DNA of 43,163 nucleotides from Bacteroidales bacterium (GCA_016296345.1 JAEDJL010000014.1:1-43163); one strand, 5' to 3'. Shown: positions 1 to 7,991, numbered from the stretch's first letter. The notes: generated by a model from the letters alone, not told the origin. Numbers and translations: made by a program.

Positions 1-33
1 GAGGCGAAAAACCCCGACAAATCGAACAATCAA

Positions 34-89
34 GAGAATGTCATTTCATAAAACTGTCATAAATGACACTTTTTTGAAATGACATTCTC
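34..89. repeat. Nested inverted repeat
   Basis: Two perfect 15-base arms (34-48 and 75-89) face each other across 26 bases. Inside lies a second perfect 6-base palindrome (TGTCAT 55-60, ATGACA 63-68). The octamer TGTCATTT occurs once on the plus strand (39-46) and twice on the minus strand (61-68 and 78-85), and TGTCATAA occurs at 55-62. This could be an operator cluster for a dimeric regulator, a bidirectional terminator or a small mobile hairpin. It lies beyond the 3' end of the HigA remnant, and no gene is visible to its left in the window, so its target is unknown. Confidence 0.8.
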
Positions 90-170
90 CTTTTTGCAAC
101 AAAATTCTTACCTTTTGTTAAAGCCAACAGAGCAGCCATCTCAAACTATCGGGGCAACCCTTTCGCCCTT

Positions 171-478
171 TCACAGCACCGCCGCAACCTTCCTTACGTT
201 TTCAAGCCTTTCAATAAAGGATTTGTCTTGCTTTGTTGCCTGTATATTGTAATCAAGCTGCATTCGCATAAGTAGTTCTGCACTTATGCCCAAAGCAGCT
301 TCAAACAACATTGCTGTCGGAGTGGTGATTGGTCGGCGGCAATTCAGGATGTCGTTCAGCATTTTGTACGAAATGCCCATTTGTTCAGCAAGTTTGGTTT
401 GCTTAATGTTTCGATATTCCATTCTTCTTTGATGATTTCACCCGGGTGAATCGGGCGTTGGCATACATATTTACTCAT
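171..478 (-). pseudogene. HigA/VapI-type antitoxin remnant, frameshifted
   Basis: The 83 residues read from an ATG at 422 hold an XRE-type helix-turn-helix (QTKLAEQMGIS..LNDILNCRRPIT) typical of HigA-family antitoxins, DNA-binding proteins that neutralise HigB mRNases. The usual N-terminus of the family is also present just upstream, but in another frame: from ATG 478 the DNA reads MSKYVCQRPIHPGEIIKEE and then leaves the frame. One extra base near 422-426 would join the two parts into a normal protein of about 100 residues, so this looks like a single-base deletion or a sequencing error. No HigB toxin is present: upstream there are only about 130 bases before the tRNA-Ser gene. A possible -7 box (TATATTTG) lies at 527-520 on the minus strand. 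The shortened 83-residue form might still be made. Confidence 0.75.
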
Positions 479-605
479 GTTTTTATCGTTTATAGTGGTT
501 TGACAATTCCAATATGTTACAAATATAAACCATAGTCTCGGATTATTTTTCCTGATTTGGCGAAAGGCTCAAACAAATAAAGCCTGCCGAATAGCGACAG
601 GCTTG

Positions 606-693
606 CGGAGAGAAAGGGATTCGAACCCTTGATACCCTTTTGGAGTATACACACTTTCCAGGCGTGCCTCTTCAACCACTCGAGCACCTCTCC
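606..693 (-). tRNA. tRNA-Ser (anticodon GGA)
   Basis: On the minus strand the sequence folds as a class II tRNA. It has a GGAGAGG acceptor arm pairing with TCTCTCC, an anticodon stem CACGC/GTGTG with loop CTGGAAA (anticodon GGA, reading UCC and UCU), a long variable arm and the T-arm loop TTCGAAT. The discriminator base is G and no CCA is encoded. It has its own well-formed promoter. Confidence 0.95.
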
Positions 694-706
694 ATTTTTG
701 CGGTTG

Positions 707-737
707 CAAAGATAGGGCTTTTTGTTGTACTGACAAA
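707..737 (-). promoter_or_regulatory. Promoter of tRNA-Ser
   Basis: On the minus strand, TTTG (737-734), a 19-base spacer and TATCTTTG (714-707) match the Bacteroidota consensus TTTG-N19-TAnnTTTG. The -7 box lies 13 bases before the mature tRNA 5' end. Confidence 0.8.
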
Positions 738-745
738 GATTTTTG

Positions 746-1228
746 TTATCTTTTTGCAATTTTTGCTTTGCCCGAAAGGCTTTGCACTTTCAGCCGCATG
801 ACTTTGGTGCGGTGCAGTGCTGCGGGATTAAATTCAAAATGTGTCTTGTGATAATGGTCGGTTATCAGTTGCAGGGCTTTGAGTTTTTCTTCCGGATTGT
901 CGATTATTTCGATTGTTCCGCTGCCAATGATGCTGCGATAGTTCATTGTGCAGTAGCCTTTTTCTCTGTCGGAATAAAGAGCGTGCGAACAATCTGTTTC
1001 AAAGCTTGCTTTCGGGTTTTGTGCAATGAGTTCATATTTCCTTCCTTCGGCTGCTCCGTGAAAGTAAAGGAACAGTCCTTCGTCTGTTTTCTCAAATCCG
1101 AAATTCAACGGCAAAAGGTAGGGAACTCCTCTTTCGCTGTCGTTTAATCCCAAGACGCATACGTCGCTTTCGGACAGTATGTCGATTATTTCGCCTTCGT
1201 CTTTTATCTCTCTGTCGGAGCGTCTCAT
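746..1228 (-). CDS. Nim-like FMN-binding protein (PNPOx-like fold)
   Basis: This 160-residue protein belongs to the pyridoxamine-phosphate-oxidase-like split-barrel flavoproteins. Its N-terminus (MRRSDREI), the VPYLLPLNFGF strand and the LYFHGAAEGRKYEL motif are those of the Nim/FMN-binding group, whose best-known members reduce 5-nitroimidazoles. It has no signal peptide and should be a cytosolic flavin-binding reductase. The gene begins 17 bases after the stop of murF-alr on the same strand, so the two are probably co-transcribed, and a tRNA-Ser gene follows. Chromosomal relatives are common in anaerobes. Drug resistance cannot be inferred from the sequence, and the physiological substrate is unknown. 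Confidence 0.85.
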   Translation of the reverse strand: MRRSDREIKDEGEIIDILSESDVCVLGLNDSERGVPYLLPLNFGFEKTDEGLFLYFHGAAEGRKYELIAQNPKASFETDCSHALYSDREKGYCTMNYRSIIGSGTIEIIDNPEEKLKALQLITDHYHKTHFEFNPAALHRTKVMRLKVQSLSGKAKIAKR

Positions 1229-1245
1229 GTCGGTATTGTGGTGCT

Positions 1246-3642
1246 TTATTCGTGATAATATACTCTTTTTATTCTCTCGGATACCGATGTGAATATTTCG
1301 TAGCTGATTGTGTCCAAGGCTTTTGCCATATTATCGACAGGGTTTTCCTCTCCGAAGATGACAACTCGGTCGCCCACCTTGGCATCTATGCCGCTTAGGT
1401 CTATCATGCACATATCCATGCAGATGTTTCCAACAATCGGTGCTTTGCAAGAGTTAATCCATACTTTGAAACCTCGCTCTGACAGATGTCTGTTCACTCC
1501 GTCGGCATATCCTACGGGGATTACGCCTATGGTTGTGGTGTCTTTGGCAATGAAGTTCCTCATATAGCTTACGCTTTCGCCTTTTGCTATTGTTCTTATC
1601 TCGGTCAGGCAGGTTTCTAAGCTGTGTACATATCTCAAATGTTGCTCTGTGGCTTTGTCCCAGCCTGTTCCGTACATTCCGACGCCCAATCTCACCATGT
1701 CGAAGTGGGCTTGAGGAAAGCGGATTATGCCGGCAGAGTTGCAGATGTGGCGTAGGATTTTGTAATCGAAGGCTTGGGTGAGTGTGTCTGCAAAGGTTGT
1801 GAAACGCTCAAGCTGAAGTGCGGTAAAATCGTCTTGTTCGGGGCTGTCGGCACAGGCAAAGTGCGAAAAGACTGAGGCAATGTGAAGACAGGGGTGCTGT
1901 TTGAGTGTGTCAATCAGCCTTGGCAAATCGGCTTGTTCAAATCCCAATCGGTGCATTCCCGTATCTGCTTTGATGTGTACTTTGAGTGGCAAATCCTTTA
2001 CCAAGTTCAGGCTTGCAAAGTTGTGAACAACAGGTTCCAAGTCGTACTCTTGCATTTTTTCCAAGGCGTCTTCTTCGAGTGTTACGACCATTATGGGCAG
2101 TGTGATGCCGTTGTTTCTCAGTGTGATGCCTTCGTCGGCAAAGGCAACGGTGAGGTAGTCTGCCAAAGATTGTTGAAGCTGTCTTGCAACTTCGCTTCCG
2201 CCGCATCCGTAGCTTGATGCTTTGACCATTCCCATAAGACGAGTTCCCGGTTTGAGCTTCGATTTGAAGTATCTCACGTTTTCGTCCAAGGCACTGAGGT
2301 TTACTTTCAGAACGCTTTGATGACTCCGGGTTTCCAATCGCTTGGATATGCGTTCGAGTTCGGCTTTGCGTGAGCCTTTGAGAAGTATGGCTTTGCAGGC
2401 AAAGTCGCTCGATGAGGTAGTGAGCAGAAATTCGTCTGCCGAAGAGAAGAATCGGTGTGGCAAATCGAAGATTGTGTCGTTGTTTACAAAGTCTGTGCCA
2501 ATTCCGTAGAGGTATGAAATTCCTTTATTTTTGAGAAGGCTGTTTATTCTGCCGAGTGTGAGTGCTGTATCGCGGTTTTTTTCTTGCAAATCGGAGAGTA
2601 TGGCAACTCTTTGCAGCTTGGGGTTTTGGGTATTGAGGAAGTCGAGTGCGGCTTCGAGCGATGTGAGGTCGAGACAGTAGCAGTCGTTTACCAAAACAGA
2701 GCCTCCGACCGATTGCTTTATCTGCATTCTCATGTCCAAGGCTGTGAGTTGTCTCATTCTGTGCTTGATTTTTTCGGTGTCTATGCCGAGTTGTTTGCAC
2801 AAAACGAATGCCGAGGCTGCGTTTTGTCGGCTTACCTTGTCCGAAAAGGGGAGGGGAAGGTCTTTTGTTATGTCTTTGCTCAGATAGGATACCAAGCGGA
2901 TGTTGTGCTTGCGGCAGAAGGTTTCTACTTTTTCAAACAACAAAGGGTTGTCTTGGCTGCATATCAGTGTTTTGCAGCCTTTGAAGAGTTGTAGTTTCTC
3001 GTTTATTTTCTCTTCTTCGGAGGAAAAATTTACTCCGTGGGCTTCTCCGATGTTTGTAATCAGACCTGTGTCGGGCAAAATCATCTCTTGCAGTGCCTGC
3101 ATTTGGTTTGGAGCTGATATTCCTGCCTCAAACACAGCTGCTTCGTGGCTTTGGTCAAGCTGCCAGAGCGAAACTGGGACGCCGATTTGGGAGTTGTAGC
3201 TTCGTGGAGTGAAACATATCTTTTTGTCTTCTCCAACAAGTATTTTTGTCCACTCTTTTACTATTGTTTTTCCGTTGCTTCCGGTAATTGCGACAACCTT
3301 TCCCGAGAAGCGTTTGCGGATATATTTTGCCACATCTTGCAGTGCTTTGAGACTGTCTTTGACAATGAAAAATGTGGCGTCTTTTCCTTTAGTGCAATCT
3401 TCGTTTTGACAGACGAAAATCCTTATTCCCTTGTCGTACAGTTCGTTTATGTATCTATGACCGTCGTTGTTGGCTGTCGTTATTGCGAAAAAAACAGTGT
3501 CTTCGGTCGTATTGAGACGGCGAGAGTCAAAAAGCAGGTTGGCAACAAGAGGTGTTTTGGATTTGTTGTCGTCATTTGTTGCTCTGCCACAGACTTTTGC
3601 GGCATTGCAAGCCTCTGCAAATTCTTTCAGACTTAAAATCAT
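1246..3642 (-). CDS. murF-alr: Bifunctional MurF ligase / alanine racemase
   Basis: A 798-residue fusion of two peptidoglycan-precursor enzymes, an arrangement known across Bacteroidota. Residues 1 to about 435 are MurF, the UDP-MurNAc-tripeptide:D-Ala-D-Ala ligase, with the ATP loop GSNGKT at 121-126. From about 440 on lies a PLP-dependent alanine racemase with its Schiff-base lysine K474 in VKASSYGCG, then GVIPVGYADGVNR and NICMDMCMID near the C-terminus. One chain thus makes D-Ala and adds the D-Ala-D-Ala dipeptide. The start at 3642 is preferred over an upstream ATG (3681) because it begins MILSLKEF and lies 14 bases after the TACCTTTG box, so the transcript would be nearly leaderless. 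Confidence 0.95.
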   Translation of the reverse strand: MILSLKEFAEACNAAKVCGRATNDDNKSKTPLVANLLFDSRRLNTTEDTVFFAITTANNDGHRYINELYDKGIRIFVCQNEDCTKGKDATFFIVKDSLKALQDVAKYIRKRFSGKVVAITGSNGKTIVKEWTKILVGEDKKICFTPRSYNSQIGVPVSLWQLDQSHEAAVFEAGISAPNQMQALQEMILPDTGLITNIGEAHGVNFSSEEEKINEKLQLFKGCKTLICSQDNPLLFEKVETFCRKHNIRLVSYLSKDITKDLPLPFSDKVSRQNAASAFVLCKQLGIDTEKIKHRMRQLTALDMRMQIKQSVGGSVLVNDCYCLDLTSLEAALDFLNTQNPKLQRVAILSDLQEKNRDTALTLGRINSLLKNKGISYLYGIGTDFVNNDTIFDLPHRFFSSADEFLLTTSSSDFACKAILLKGSRKAELERISKRLETRSHQSVLKVNLSALDENVRYFKSKLKPGTRLMGMVKASSYGCGGSEVARQLQQSLADYLTVAFADEGITLRNNGITLPIMVVTLEEDALEKMQEYDLEPVVHNFASLNLVKDLPLKVHIKADTGMHRLGFEQADLPRLIDTLKQHPCLHIASVFSHFACADSPEQDDFTALQLERFTTFADTLTQAFDYKILRHICNSAGIIRFPQAHFDMVRLGVGMYGTGWDKATEQHLRYVHSLETCLTEIRTIAKGESVSYMRNFIAKDTTTIGVIPVGYADGVNRHLSERGFKVWINSCKAPIVGNICMDMCMIDLSGIDAKVGDRVVIFGEENPVDNMAKALDTISYEIFTSVSERIKRVYYHE

Positions 3643-3656
3643 GACAAAATTTTTTG

Positions 3657-3664
3657 CAAAGGTA
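3657..3664 (-). promoter_or_regulatory. -7 box before murF-alr
   Basis: TACCTTTG on the minus strand, 14 bases before the chosen ATG. No convincing TTTG is seen at the usual upstream distance. Confidence 0.55.
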
Positions 3665-3686
3665 ACAAAAAGCACCAACAATCTTC

Positions 3687-3723
3687 ATGCCTTTTTGCTC
3701 AAAGAGTAAACACGAAAAGGCAT
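3687..3723. repeat. Short inverted repeat beside array A
   Basis: Perfect 9-base arms ATGCCTTTT (3687-3695) and AAAAGGCAT (3715-3723) are separated by 19 bases. The right arm overlaps what looks like a decayed unit of the adjacent 21-base array, so it may belong to that element. It lies between array A and the murF-alr promoter. Confidence 0.5.
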
Positions 3724-3735
3724 TCGGTCAAAATA

Positions 3736-3820
3736 AAACGGCGAATTGGAAAAATAAATCGCCGTTTTGCAAAAATAAAACGGCGTTTTGCTCATGCTGA
3801 AACGCCGTTTTGTTTTGTCA
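3736..3820. repeat. 21-base-period palindromic array A
   Basis: Four 11-base units start at 3736 (AAACGGCGAAT), 3757 (AATCGCCGTTT), 3778 (AAACGGCGTTT) and 3800 (AAACGCCGTTT). Spacers are TGGAAAAATA, TGCAAAAATA, an 11-base TGCTCATGCTG, and TGTTTTGTCA at the end. A decayed unit may precede at about 3715. Read on the minus strand after the etfA stop, the last two units form an 11-base-pair hairpin followed by TTTTATTTTTG, which resembles an intrinsic terminator for the acd-etfB-etfA transcript. Confidence 0.9.
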
Positions 3821-3836
3821 GAACTTAAAGTCTTGA

Positions 3837-4838
3837 TTATTTGATGATTGATTTGAGTTTTTCAGTGAGGATAGGAATGATTTTGTTTGCATCTCCGACA
3901 ATGCCCAAATCGGCAACTGACATGATAGGTGCGTATTTGTCTTTGTTGATTGCAACGATAAATTCGCTCTCTTCCATACCAGCCAAGTGTTGAATGGCTC
4001 CCGAAATTCCGCAAGCCATATATAGCTGTGGTCTTACGGTCTTTCCGGTTTGTCCGACTTGTCTTTCGTGTCCTATTATGCCTGCATCGACACAAGCTCT
4101 CGAAGAAGAAACTTCTCCTTTCAATACTTTTGCCAATTCTCCAAGCATTTCAAAGCCTTCTTTCGAGCCTACACCACGTCCTCCCGAAATCAAAATTTTT
4201 GCTTCCGATATATCGACCATATTGTCGGTTGCTTTCACTGTTTCGAGAACCTTGACTTTGAATTTGCTCTTGTCGAAATTAACTTTGTAGTCGATGACTT
4301 CGCCCTTTCTGTCGGCATCTGCTTCCATTGCCTTCATAACTCCGGGACGTACTGTACTCATTTGAGGACGGTGGTCGGGACATACGATTGTTGCCATGAG
4401 GTTTCCGCCAAATGCAGGACGGGTTGACCAAAGCTCTTTCTCTTCGGAGATTTCCAACTTGGTGCAATCGGCTGTCAAACCGGTGGTTACTCTTGCCGAA
4501 AGACGAGGACCGAGATCTCTTCCTATGGTTGTTGCTCCTATAAGGACGATTGAGGGTTTTTGTTCGCAGATTATCTGATATATTGCTTGAGCGTAAGGCT
4601 CTGTTGTGTAGGTTGCGAGACACTCATCATCGACTACCAAAACCTTGTCGGCTCCGTGAGCAATCAAATCGCCTGCAAGTCCTTTCACATTGTGTCCCAA
4701 AAGCATTGCATACACCTCTTGGTTCAAATCTTGTGCCAAATCGTGAGCTTTTCCCAACAATTCCAAAGCCACGTTTTGCAATTTGCCTTCTCTTTGTTCG
4801 CAGAAGACAAATACATTCTTATATTGTGATTTATCCAT
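3837..4838 (-). CDS. etfA: Electron transfer flavoprotein alpha subunit
   Basis: This 333-residue protein has the ETF alpha layout: an N-terminal nucleotide-binding-like domain (1 to about 205) and a C-terminal FAD domain. FAD contacts are visible as SSSRACVDAG (244-252), QVGQTGK (260-266), GISGAIQH (277-284) and NKD (298-300). With EtfB it carries electrons to or from the acyl-CoA dehydrogenase encoded upstream. The gene lies 14 bases after etfB, is the last of the three, and is followed by array A. Similarity to the clostridial and Porphyromonas Bcd-linked ETFs suggests the NADH-bifurcating type, but this cannot be proved by reading. Confidence 0.95.
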   Translation of the reverse strand: MDKSQYKNVFVFCEQREGKLQNVALELLGKAHDLAQDLNQEVYAMLLGHNVKGLAGDLIAHGADKVLVVDDECLATYTTEPYAQAIYQIICEQKPSIVLIGATTIGRDLGPRLSARVTTGLTADCTKLEISEEKELWSTRPAFGGNLMATIVCPDHRPQMSTVRPGVMKAMEADADRKGEVIDYKVNFDKSKFKVKVLETVKATDNMVDISEAKILISGGRGVGSKEGFEMLGELAKVLKGEVSSSRACVDAGIIGHERQVGQTGKTVRPQLYMACGISGAIQHLAGMEESEFIVAINKDKYAPIMSVADLGIVGDANKIIPILTEKLKSIIK

Positions 4839-4852
4839 TACGTCTTTCCTTT

Positions 4853-5638
4853 TTAGATGATGAACTTTTCTTTCAATTTGCTGATGATTAGGTCGGCTGC
4901 TTCTTCGGGTGAAAGTCCGTCATGGACCATTCCTGCAGGCTTCATCTCCTTTGCACCTGCTTTCTTGACCTTTGTAGGAGAGCCTTTCAAGCCTAATTTT
5001 TCTTCTTCGACGTCAATTTTGTCTGTATCCCAGATTTCAACTTCCTTATCCCAAGCCTCGACAATTCCTTTGACGCTCATGTAACGAGGTTTCACCGCCG
5101 AAGCAAGGCAGGTTAGCAAACAAGGGCTTTCAACCTCCACAATCTGATAGCCATCTTCTAATTGCTTTTTGATTTTGAAAGTTTTGTTGCCGTCAAACTC
5201 CAATCCCTCCAAGTAACTTACCTGAGGAATTCCCAAATGCTCCGCAATCTGAGGTCCAACCTGCGCAGTATCGCCGTCAATCGCCTGTCTGCCTGCCAAA
5301 ACTAAGTCAAAATCCAACACTTTCAAAGCTCCAGCCAAAGCATTCGAGGTTGCAAGAGTGTCAGCTCCCGCAAACTTGCGGCTTGTCAGCAATATGGCAC
5401 GGTCAGCACCCATTGCAAACGCCTCTCTCAAGATTGCCTCTGCCTGAGGCGGTCCCATGGTTATCACGGTTACCTCTGCACCATACTGTTCTTTTAATTG
5501 GAGAGCGTATTCCAAGCCTCCCTTGTCGTCAGGGTTGATAATTGAAGGAATACCGTCTCTTATTAGAGTTCCCGTCTTTGGATCGAGTTTAACCTCTGTT
5601 GTATCGGGAACCTGCTTGATACAAACTACTATTTTCAT
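4853..5638 (-). CDS. etfB: Electron transfer flavoprotein beta subunit
   Basis: This 261-residue ETF beta subunit starts MKIVVCIKQVPDT, as is characteristic of the family. It carries the nucleotide-binding segment DGDTAQVGP at 121-129, which holds AMP in ordinary ETFs and a second FAD in bifurcating ones. It forms a heterodimer with EtfA (14 bases downstream) and lies 33 bases after the acyl-CoA dehydrogenase gene, so all three are one transcription unit. The order dehydrogenase-etfB-etfA is the usual one for the butyryl-CoA dehydrogenase complex of anaerobes. Confidence 0.95.
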   Translation of the reverse strand: MKIVVCIKQVPDTTEVKLDPKTGTLIRDGIPSIINPDDKGGLEYALQLKEQYGAEVTVITMGPPQAEAILREAFAMGADRAILLTSRKFAGADTLATSNALAGALKVLDFDLVLAGRQAIDGDTAQVGPQIAEHLGIPQVSYLEGLEFDGNKTFKIKKQLEDGYQIVEVESPCLLTCLASAVKPRYMSVKGIVEAWDKEVEIWDTDKIDVEEEKLGLKGSPTKVKKAGAKEMKPAGMVHDGLSPEEAADLIISKLKEKFII

Positions 5639-5671
5639 TCTATAATTCGATTTATTTTCTCACTACTATAA

Positions 5672-6811
5672 CTATTTCAACAAAGAAGCTGCTATCACCA
5701 TACGTTGAACCTCGCTTGTGCCTTCGTAAATCTCGGTGATTTTTGCATCTCTCATCATTCTCTCAACAGGATATTCTCTCGTATATCCGTAACCTCCGTG
5801 AAGCTGAACGGCTTTGGTTGTAACCTCCATTGCAGTCTGTGCAGCAAAGAGCTTTGCCATTGCAGCATCTTTTGAATAAGGGATACCATTATCCTTTTTA
5901 TATGCAGCCGAACGAACAAGAAATCTTGCAGCATTCACATTTGTTTCCATTTCTGCAAGTTGGAATTGAGTGTTTTGGAATTGTGCTATACTCCTTCCAA
6001 ATTGCTTTCTTTCCTTAGTGTATTTTACTGTTTCGTCCATAGCACCTTGTGCAATTCCCAAGGCTTGAGAGGCAATTCCTATACGGCCTCCGTCCAATGT
6101 TTTCATTGCAATGGCAAATCCTTTTCCTGCCTTACCCAAAAGGTTCTCCTTTGGAATGCGGCAGTTCTCGAATATAAGCTCGCAAGTTGCCGAACCACGA
6201 ATACCGAGTTTCTTTTCCTTCTTTCCGATTGAGAAGCCCGGAGTTCCTTTCTCGACAATGAAAGCCGAGATGCCCTTGTTGCCGAGGCTCTTGTCGGTCA
6301 TTGCGAAGATAACATACACGTGTGCATAGCCGGCATTTGTGATGAATATTTTACTACCATTTAATATATAGCTGTCTCCGTCTTCCACTGCGGTAGTTTG
6401 TTGCATTGCTGCATCAGTACCTGCATTAGGTTCGGTCAAACCAAAAGCCCCAATCCATTCTCCGCTTGCCAAGCGAGGGACATACTTTTGTTTTTGTTCT
6501 TCTGTTCCGTTTTCCATAATAGGAGCAATACACAAAGAAGTGTGAGCCGAAAGCACAACGCCTGTTGTTGCACATACTCTCGAGAGTTCCTCAACCGCCA
6601 TGGTGTACATTTGATTTGTTCCGCCCTGTCCGCCATATTCTTTTGGCACAGGGATACCCATCAAACCAATCTTGCTCATTTTCTCGACTGTTTCAAGCGG
6701 AAAACGCTCTTGGTCGTCAATTTCCGCAGCCAAAGGCTTAACTTCGTTCTCTGCAAACTCTCTTATCATCTGCAAGAACAACTCTTCTTGTTTTGTTAGA
6801 CTGAAATCCAT
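5672..6811 (-). CDS. Acyl-CoA dehydrogenase, butyryl-CoA type
   Basis: A full-length (379-residue) FAD-dependent acyl-CoA dehydrogenase. The helical N-terminal domain begins MDFSLTKQEELFLQMIREF. The substrate/FAD segment AFGLTEPNAGTDA lies near 130-145, and the C-terminus holds IYEGTSEVQ with the catalytic base E363, the position used by short-chain enzymes. Linked to etfB and etfA, it most likely reduces crotonyl-CoA (or a similar enoyl-CoA) to the acyl-CoA, as Bcd does in butyrate-forming anaerobes. No thiolase, crotonase or CoA-transferase genes are in this window, so the pathway is inferred from family and linkage. A -7 box lies about 47 bases upstream. Confidence 0.92.
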   Translation of the reverse strand: MDFSLTKQEELFLQMIREFAENEVKPLAAEIDDQERFPLETVEKMSKIGLMGIPVPKEYGGQGGTNQMYTMAVEELSRVCATTGVVLSAHTSLCIAPIMENGTEEQKQKYVPRLASGEWIGAFGLTEPNAGTDAAMQQTTAVEDGDSYILNGSKIFITNAGYAHVYVIFAMTDKSLGNKGISAFIVEKGTPGFSIGKKEKKLGIRGSATCELIFENCRIPKENLLGKAGKGFAIAMKTLDGGRIGIASQALGIAQGAMDETVKYTKERKQFGRSIAQFQNTQFQLAEMETNVNAARFLVRSAAYKKDNGIPYSKDAAMAKLFAAQTAMEVTTKAVQLHGGYGYTREYPVERMMRDAKITEIYEGTSEVQRMVIAASLLK

Positions 6812-6857
6812 ATCTTGCTTAGTGTTTATTTATTTCAATAATGTTGTTTCAAAACTG

Positions 6858-6865
6858 CAAATATA
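6858..6865 (-). promoter_or_regulatory. -7 box before the acd-etfB-etfA operon
   Basis: TATATTTG followed by C on the minus strand, 46 bases before the acyl-CoA dehydrogenase ATG. The only TTTG upstream is 15 bases away, shorter than usual. Confidence 0.55.
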
Positions 6866-6980
6866 CGAAAAAAACACAATCAAACATCGTTTTGCACTAA
6901 AATCCTTCCCGAAAAGCCCTCAAACAGCCTCCTTGCAGCCGAATAAATCGAACTCAGAAAGCTGCAAAACCACTTTGTGA

Positions 6981-7991
6981 TTACCCCTCTTCGCCGCTCC
7001 AAGTGCCTTTTTCAAAGTCGGGGACGAGGTTGTTTTGAGATTGGAGTGATTGGAAGAAGCCTTTGTGAAGCCCGATGGAGAAAAAGTAGTCTGTAATCCG
7101 TTCATATTCTTCTTTTTCAAGCGGTCGGTTGAGGTAGTCTTGCTTCATGTGTTCTATTGGTGCGTATTGGCTCATCAGACTGATTGTCAGATTTGGCGAG
7201 ATGTCGCAAAGAGCGTCCAATACTCCCTTGCTGTTCTCTTCTTGTGAGGGAAGAACAAGGTGTCGCACTATAATGCCGCTTTCAATCTTGTCATTGCTGT
7301 CGGTGAGTATGCTGTTGCCTTTCTGATAGTACATTTCGCTTATTGCTTCGGCTGCTTTTTGAGGATAGTCTTCGGCAAGGGACAGCTCTTTTGCCAAATG
7401 TGGGTCGGAATACTTGAAGTCCGGAAGATATATATCGACAATTCCCTCCAAGCGTTTGAGGATTTGAGGATTGTCATAGCCGTTGCTGTTATATACCACT
7501 TTGGGATAAATTTTCTCTTGGTGCAATCGGCGTATTATGGCACACATCAGCGGCACTTGATGGGTCGGAGAAACAAAGCCTATGGTGTTTTCGCTCTCGC
7601 TCAATACCTGCTTGATTTTGCATATAATCGTTTCAAATTTTTGAAACGGCGTTTCGTCCGAACAAAACGCCGTTTTATTTTGACAAAACGGCGTTTCAGC
7701 CGAGTAAAACGGCGTTTTGATAACAGATTTATTGTCAGATATTTGCTTGTTCTGGCAATAGACACATTGCAGGTTGCAGTGAGAGAAGAATACATTGCAT
7801 ATTCCCTTGTCGGATACCAAGATTGGTTCTTCTCCTTTGTGGTTGCAGATTGCCGAAATTTCAATTCCGCTTCCGCATCGGCAGAATCCTTTTTCGCCTT
7901 CGATGCGATTGACGCCACATTTGCGAGGACAGAGTTCGCAATGGCTCAACAGAGCAATTTCTTCTTCGGTATAAGGTACTTCAAGTTCCAT
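6981..7991 (-). CDS. PflX-type radical SAM protein carrying a repeat-encoded insert
   Basis: This 336-residue radical SAM enzyme is of the COG1313/PflX group, relatives of pyruvate formate-lyase activases with no settled function. An N-terminal cysteine cluster (CELCPRKCGVNR, GFCRCG) precedes the iron-sulfur motif C72-x3-C76-x2-C79. Then come SPTHQVP, YLPDFKYSDP and RHLVLPSQ, all hallmarks of the group. Between the cluster loop and the next helix, residues 93-120 are four heptapeptides (TPFYSAE, TPFCQNK, TAFCSDE, TPFQKFE) encoded by array B, where relatives have a short ordinary loop. The frame stays open and all motifs are intact, so the protein is probably made. The start at 7991 (MELEVPYTEE) is chosen over upstream in-frame codons because a TACCTTTG box lies 24 bases upstream. 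Confidence 0.88.
   Translation of the reverse strand: MELEVPYTEEEIALLSHCELCPRKCGVNRIEGEKGFCRCGSGIEISAICNHKGEEPILVSDKGICNVFFSHCNLQCVYCQNKQISDNKSVIKTPFYSAETPFCQNKTAFCSDETPFQKFETIICKIKQVLSESENTIGFVSPTHQVPLMCAIIRRLHQEKIYPKVVYNSNGYDNPQILKRLEGIVDIYLPDFKYSDPHLAKELSLAEDYPQKAAEAISEMYYQKGNSILTDSNDKIESGIIVRHLVLPSQEENSKGVLDALCDISPNLTISLMSQYAPIEHMKQDYLNRPLEKEEYERITDYFFSIGLHKGFFQSLQSQNNLVPDFEKGTWSGEEG
7644..7717. repeat. 21-base-period palindromic array B, inside a gene
   Basis: Four units start at 7644, 7665, 7686 and 7707 with an exact 21-base period: AAACGGCGTTT, AAACGCCGTTT, AAACGGCGTTT, AAACGGCGTTT. Spacers are CGTCCGAACA, TATTTTGACA and CAGCCGAGTA. A weaker unit may precede at 7623. The array lies wholly within the radical SAM coding region and is translated in frame on the minus strand. 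At least two other frames are also open across it, encoding KRRF-type heptads. The first two units plus spacer closely match the end of array C. Confidence 0.93.

Noticed and set aside
478..606. A HigB toxin gene upstream of HigA
   Set aside because: Only about 130 bases separate HigA from tRNA-Ser, too short for a toxin of about 90-110 residues, and no such frame is seen.
517..759. An 80-codon frame across tRNA-Ser
   Set aside because: It is translated tRNA sequence.
746..1228. A nitroimidazole resistance gene (nim)
   Set aside because: The fold and start are Nim-like, but many chromosomal relatives confer no resistance and no insertion sequence promoter lies upstream. It is called only as a Nim-like flavoprotein.
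3736..3820. Arrays as CRISPR
   Set aside because: Repeats are 11 bases and spacers 10, both semi-conserved. CRISPR repeats are about 24-40 bases with unique spacers of similar length, and no cas gene is present.
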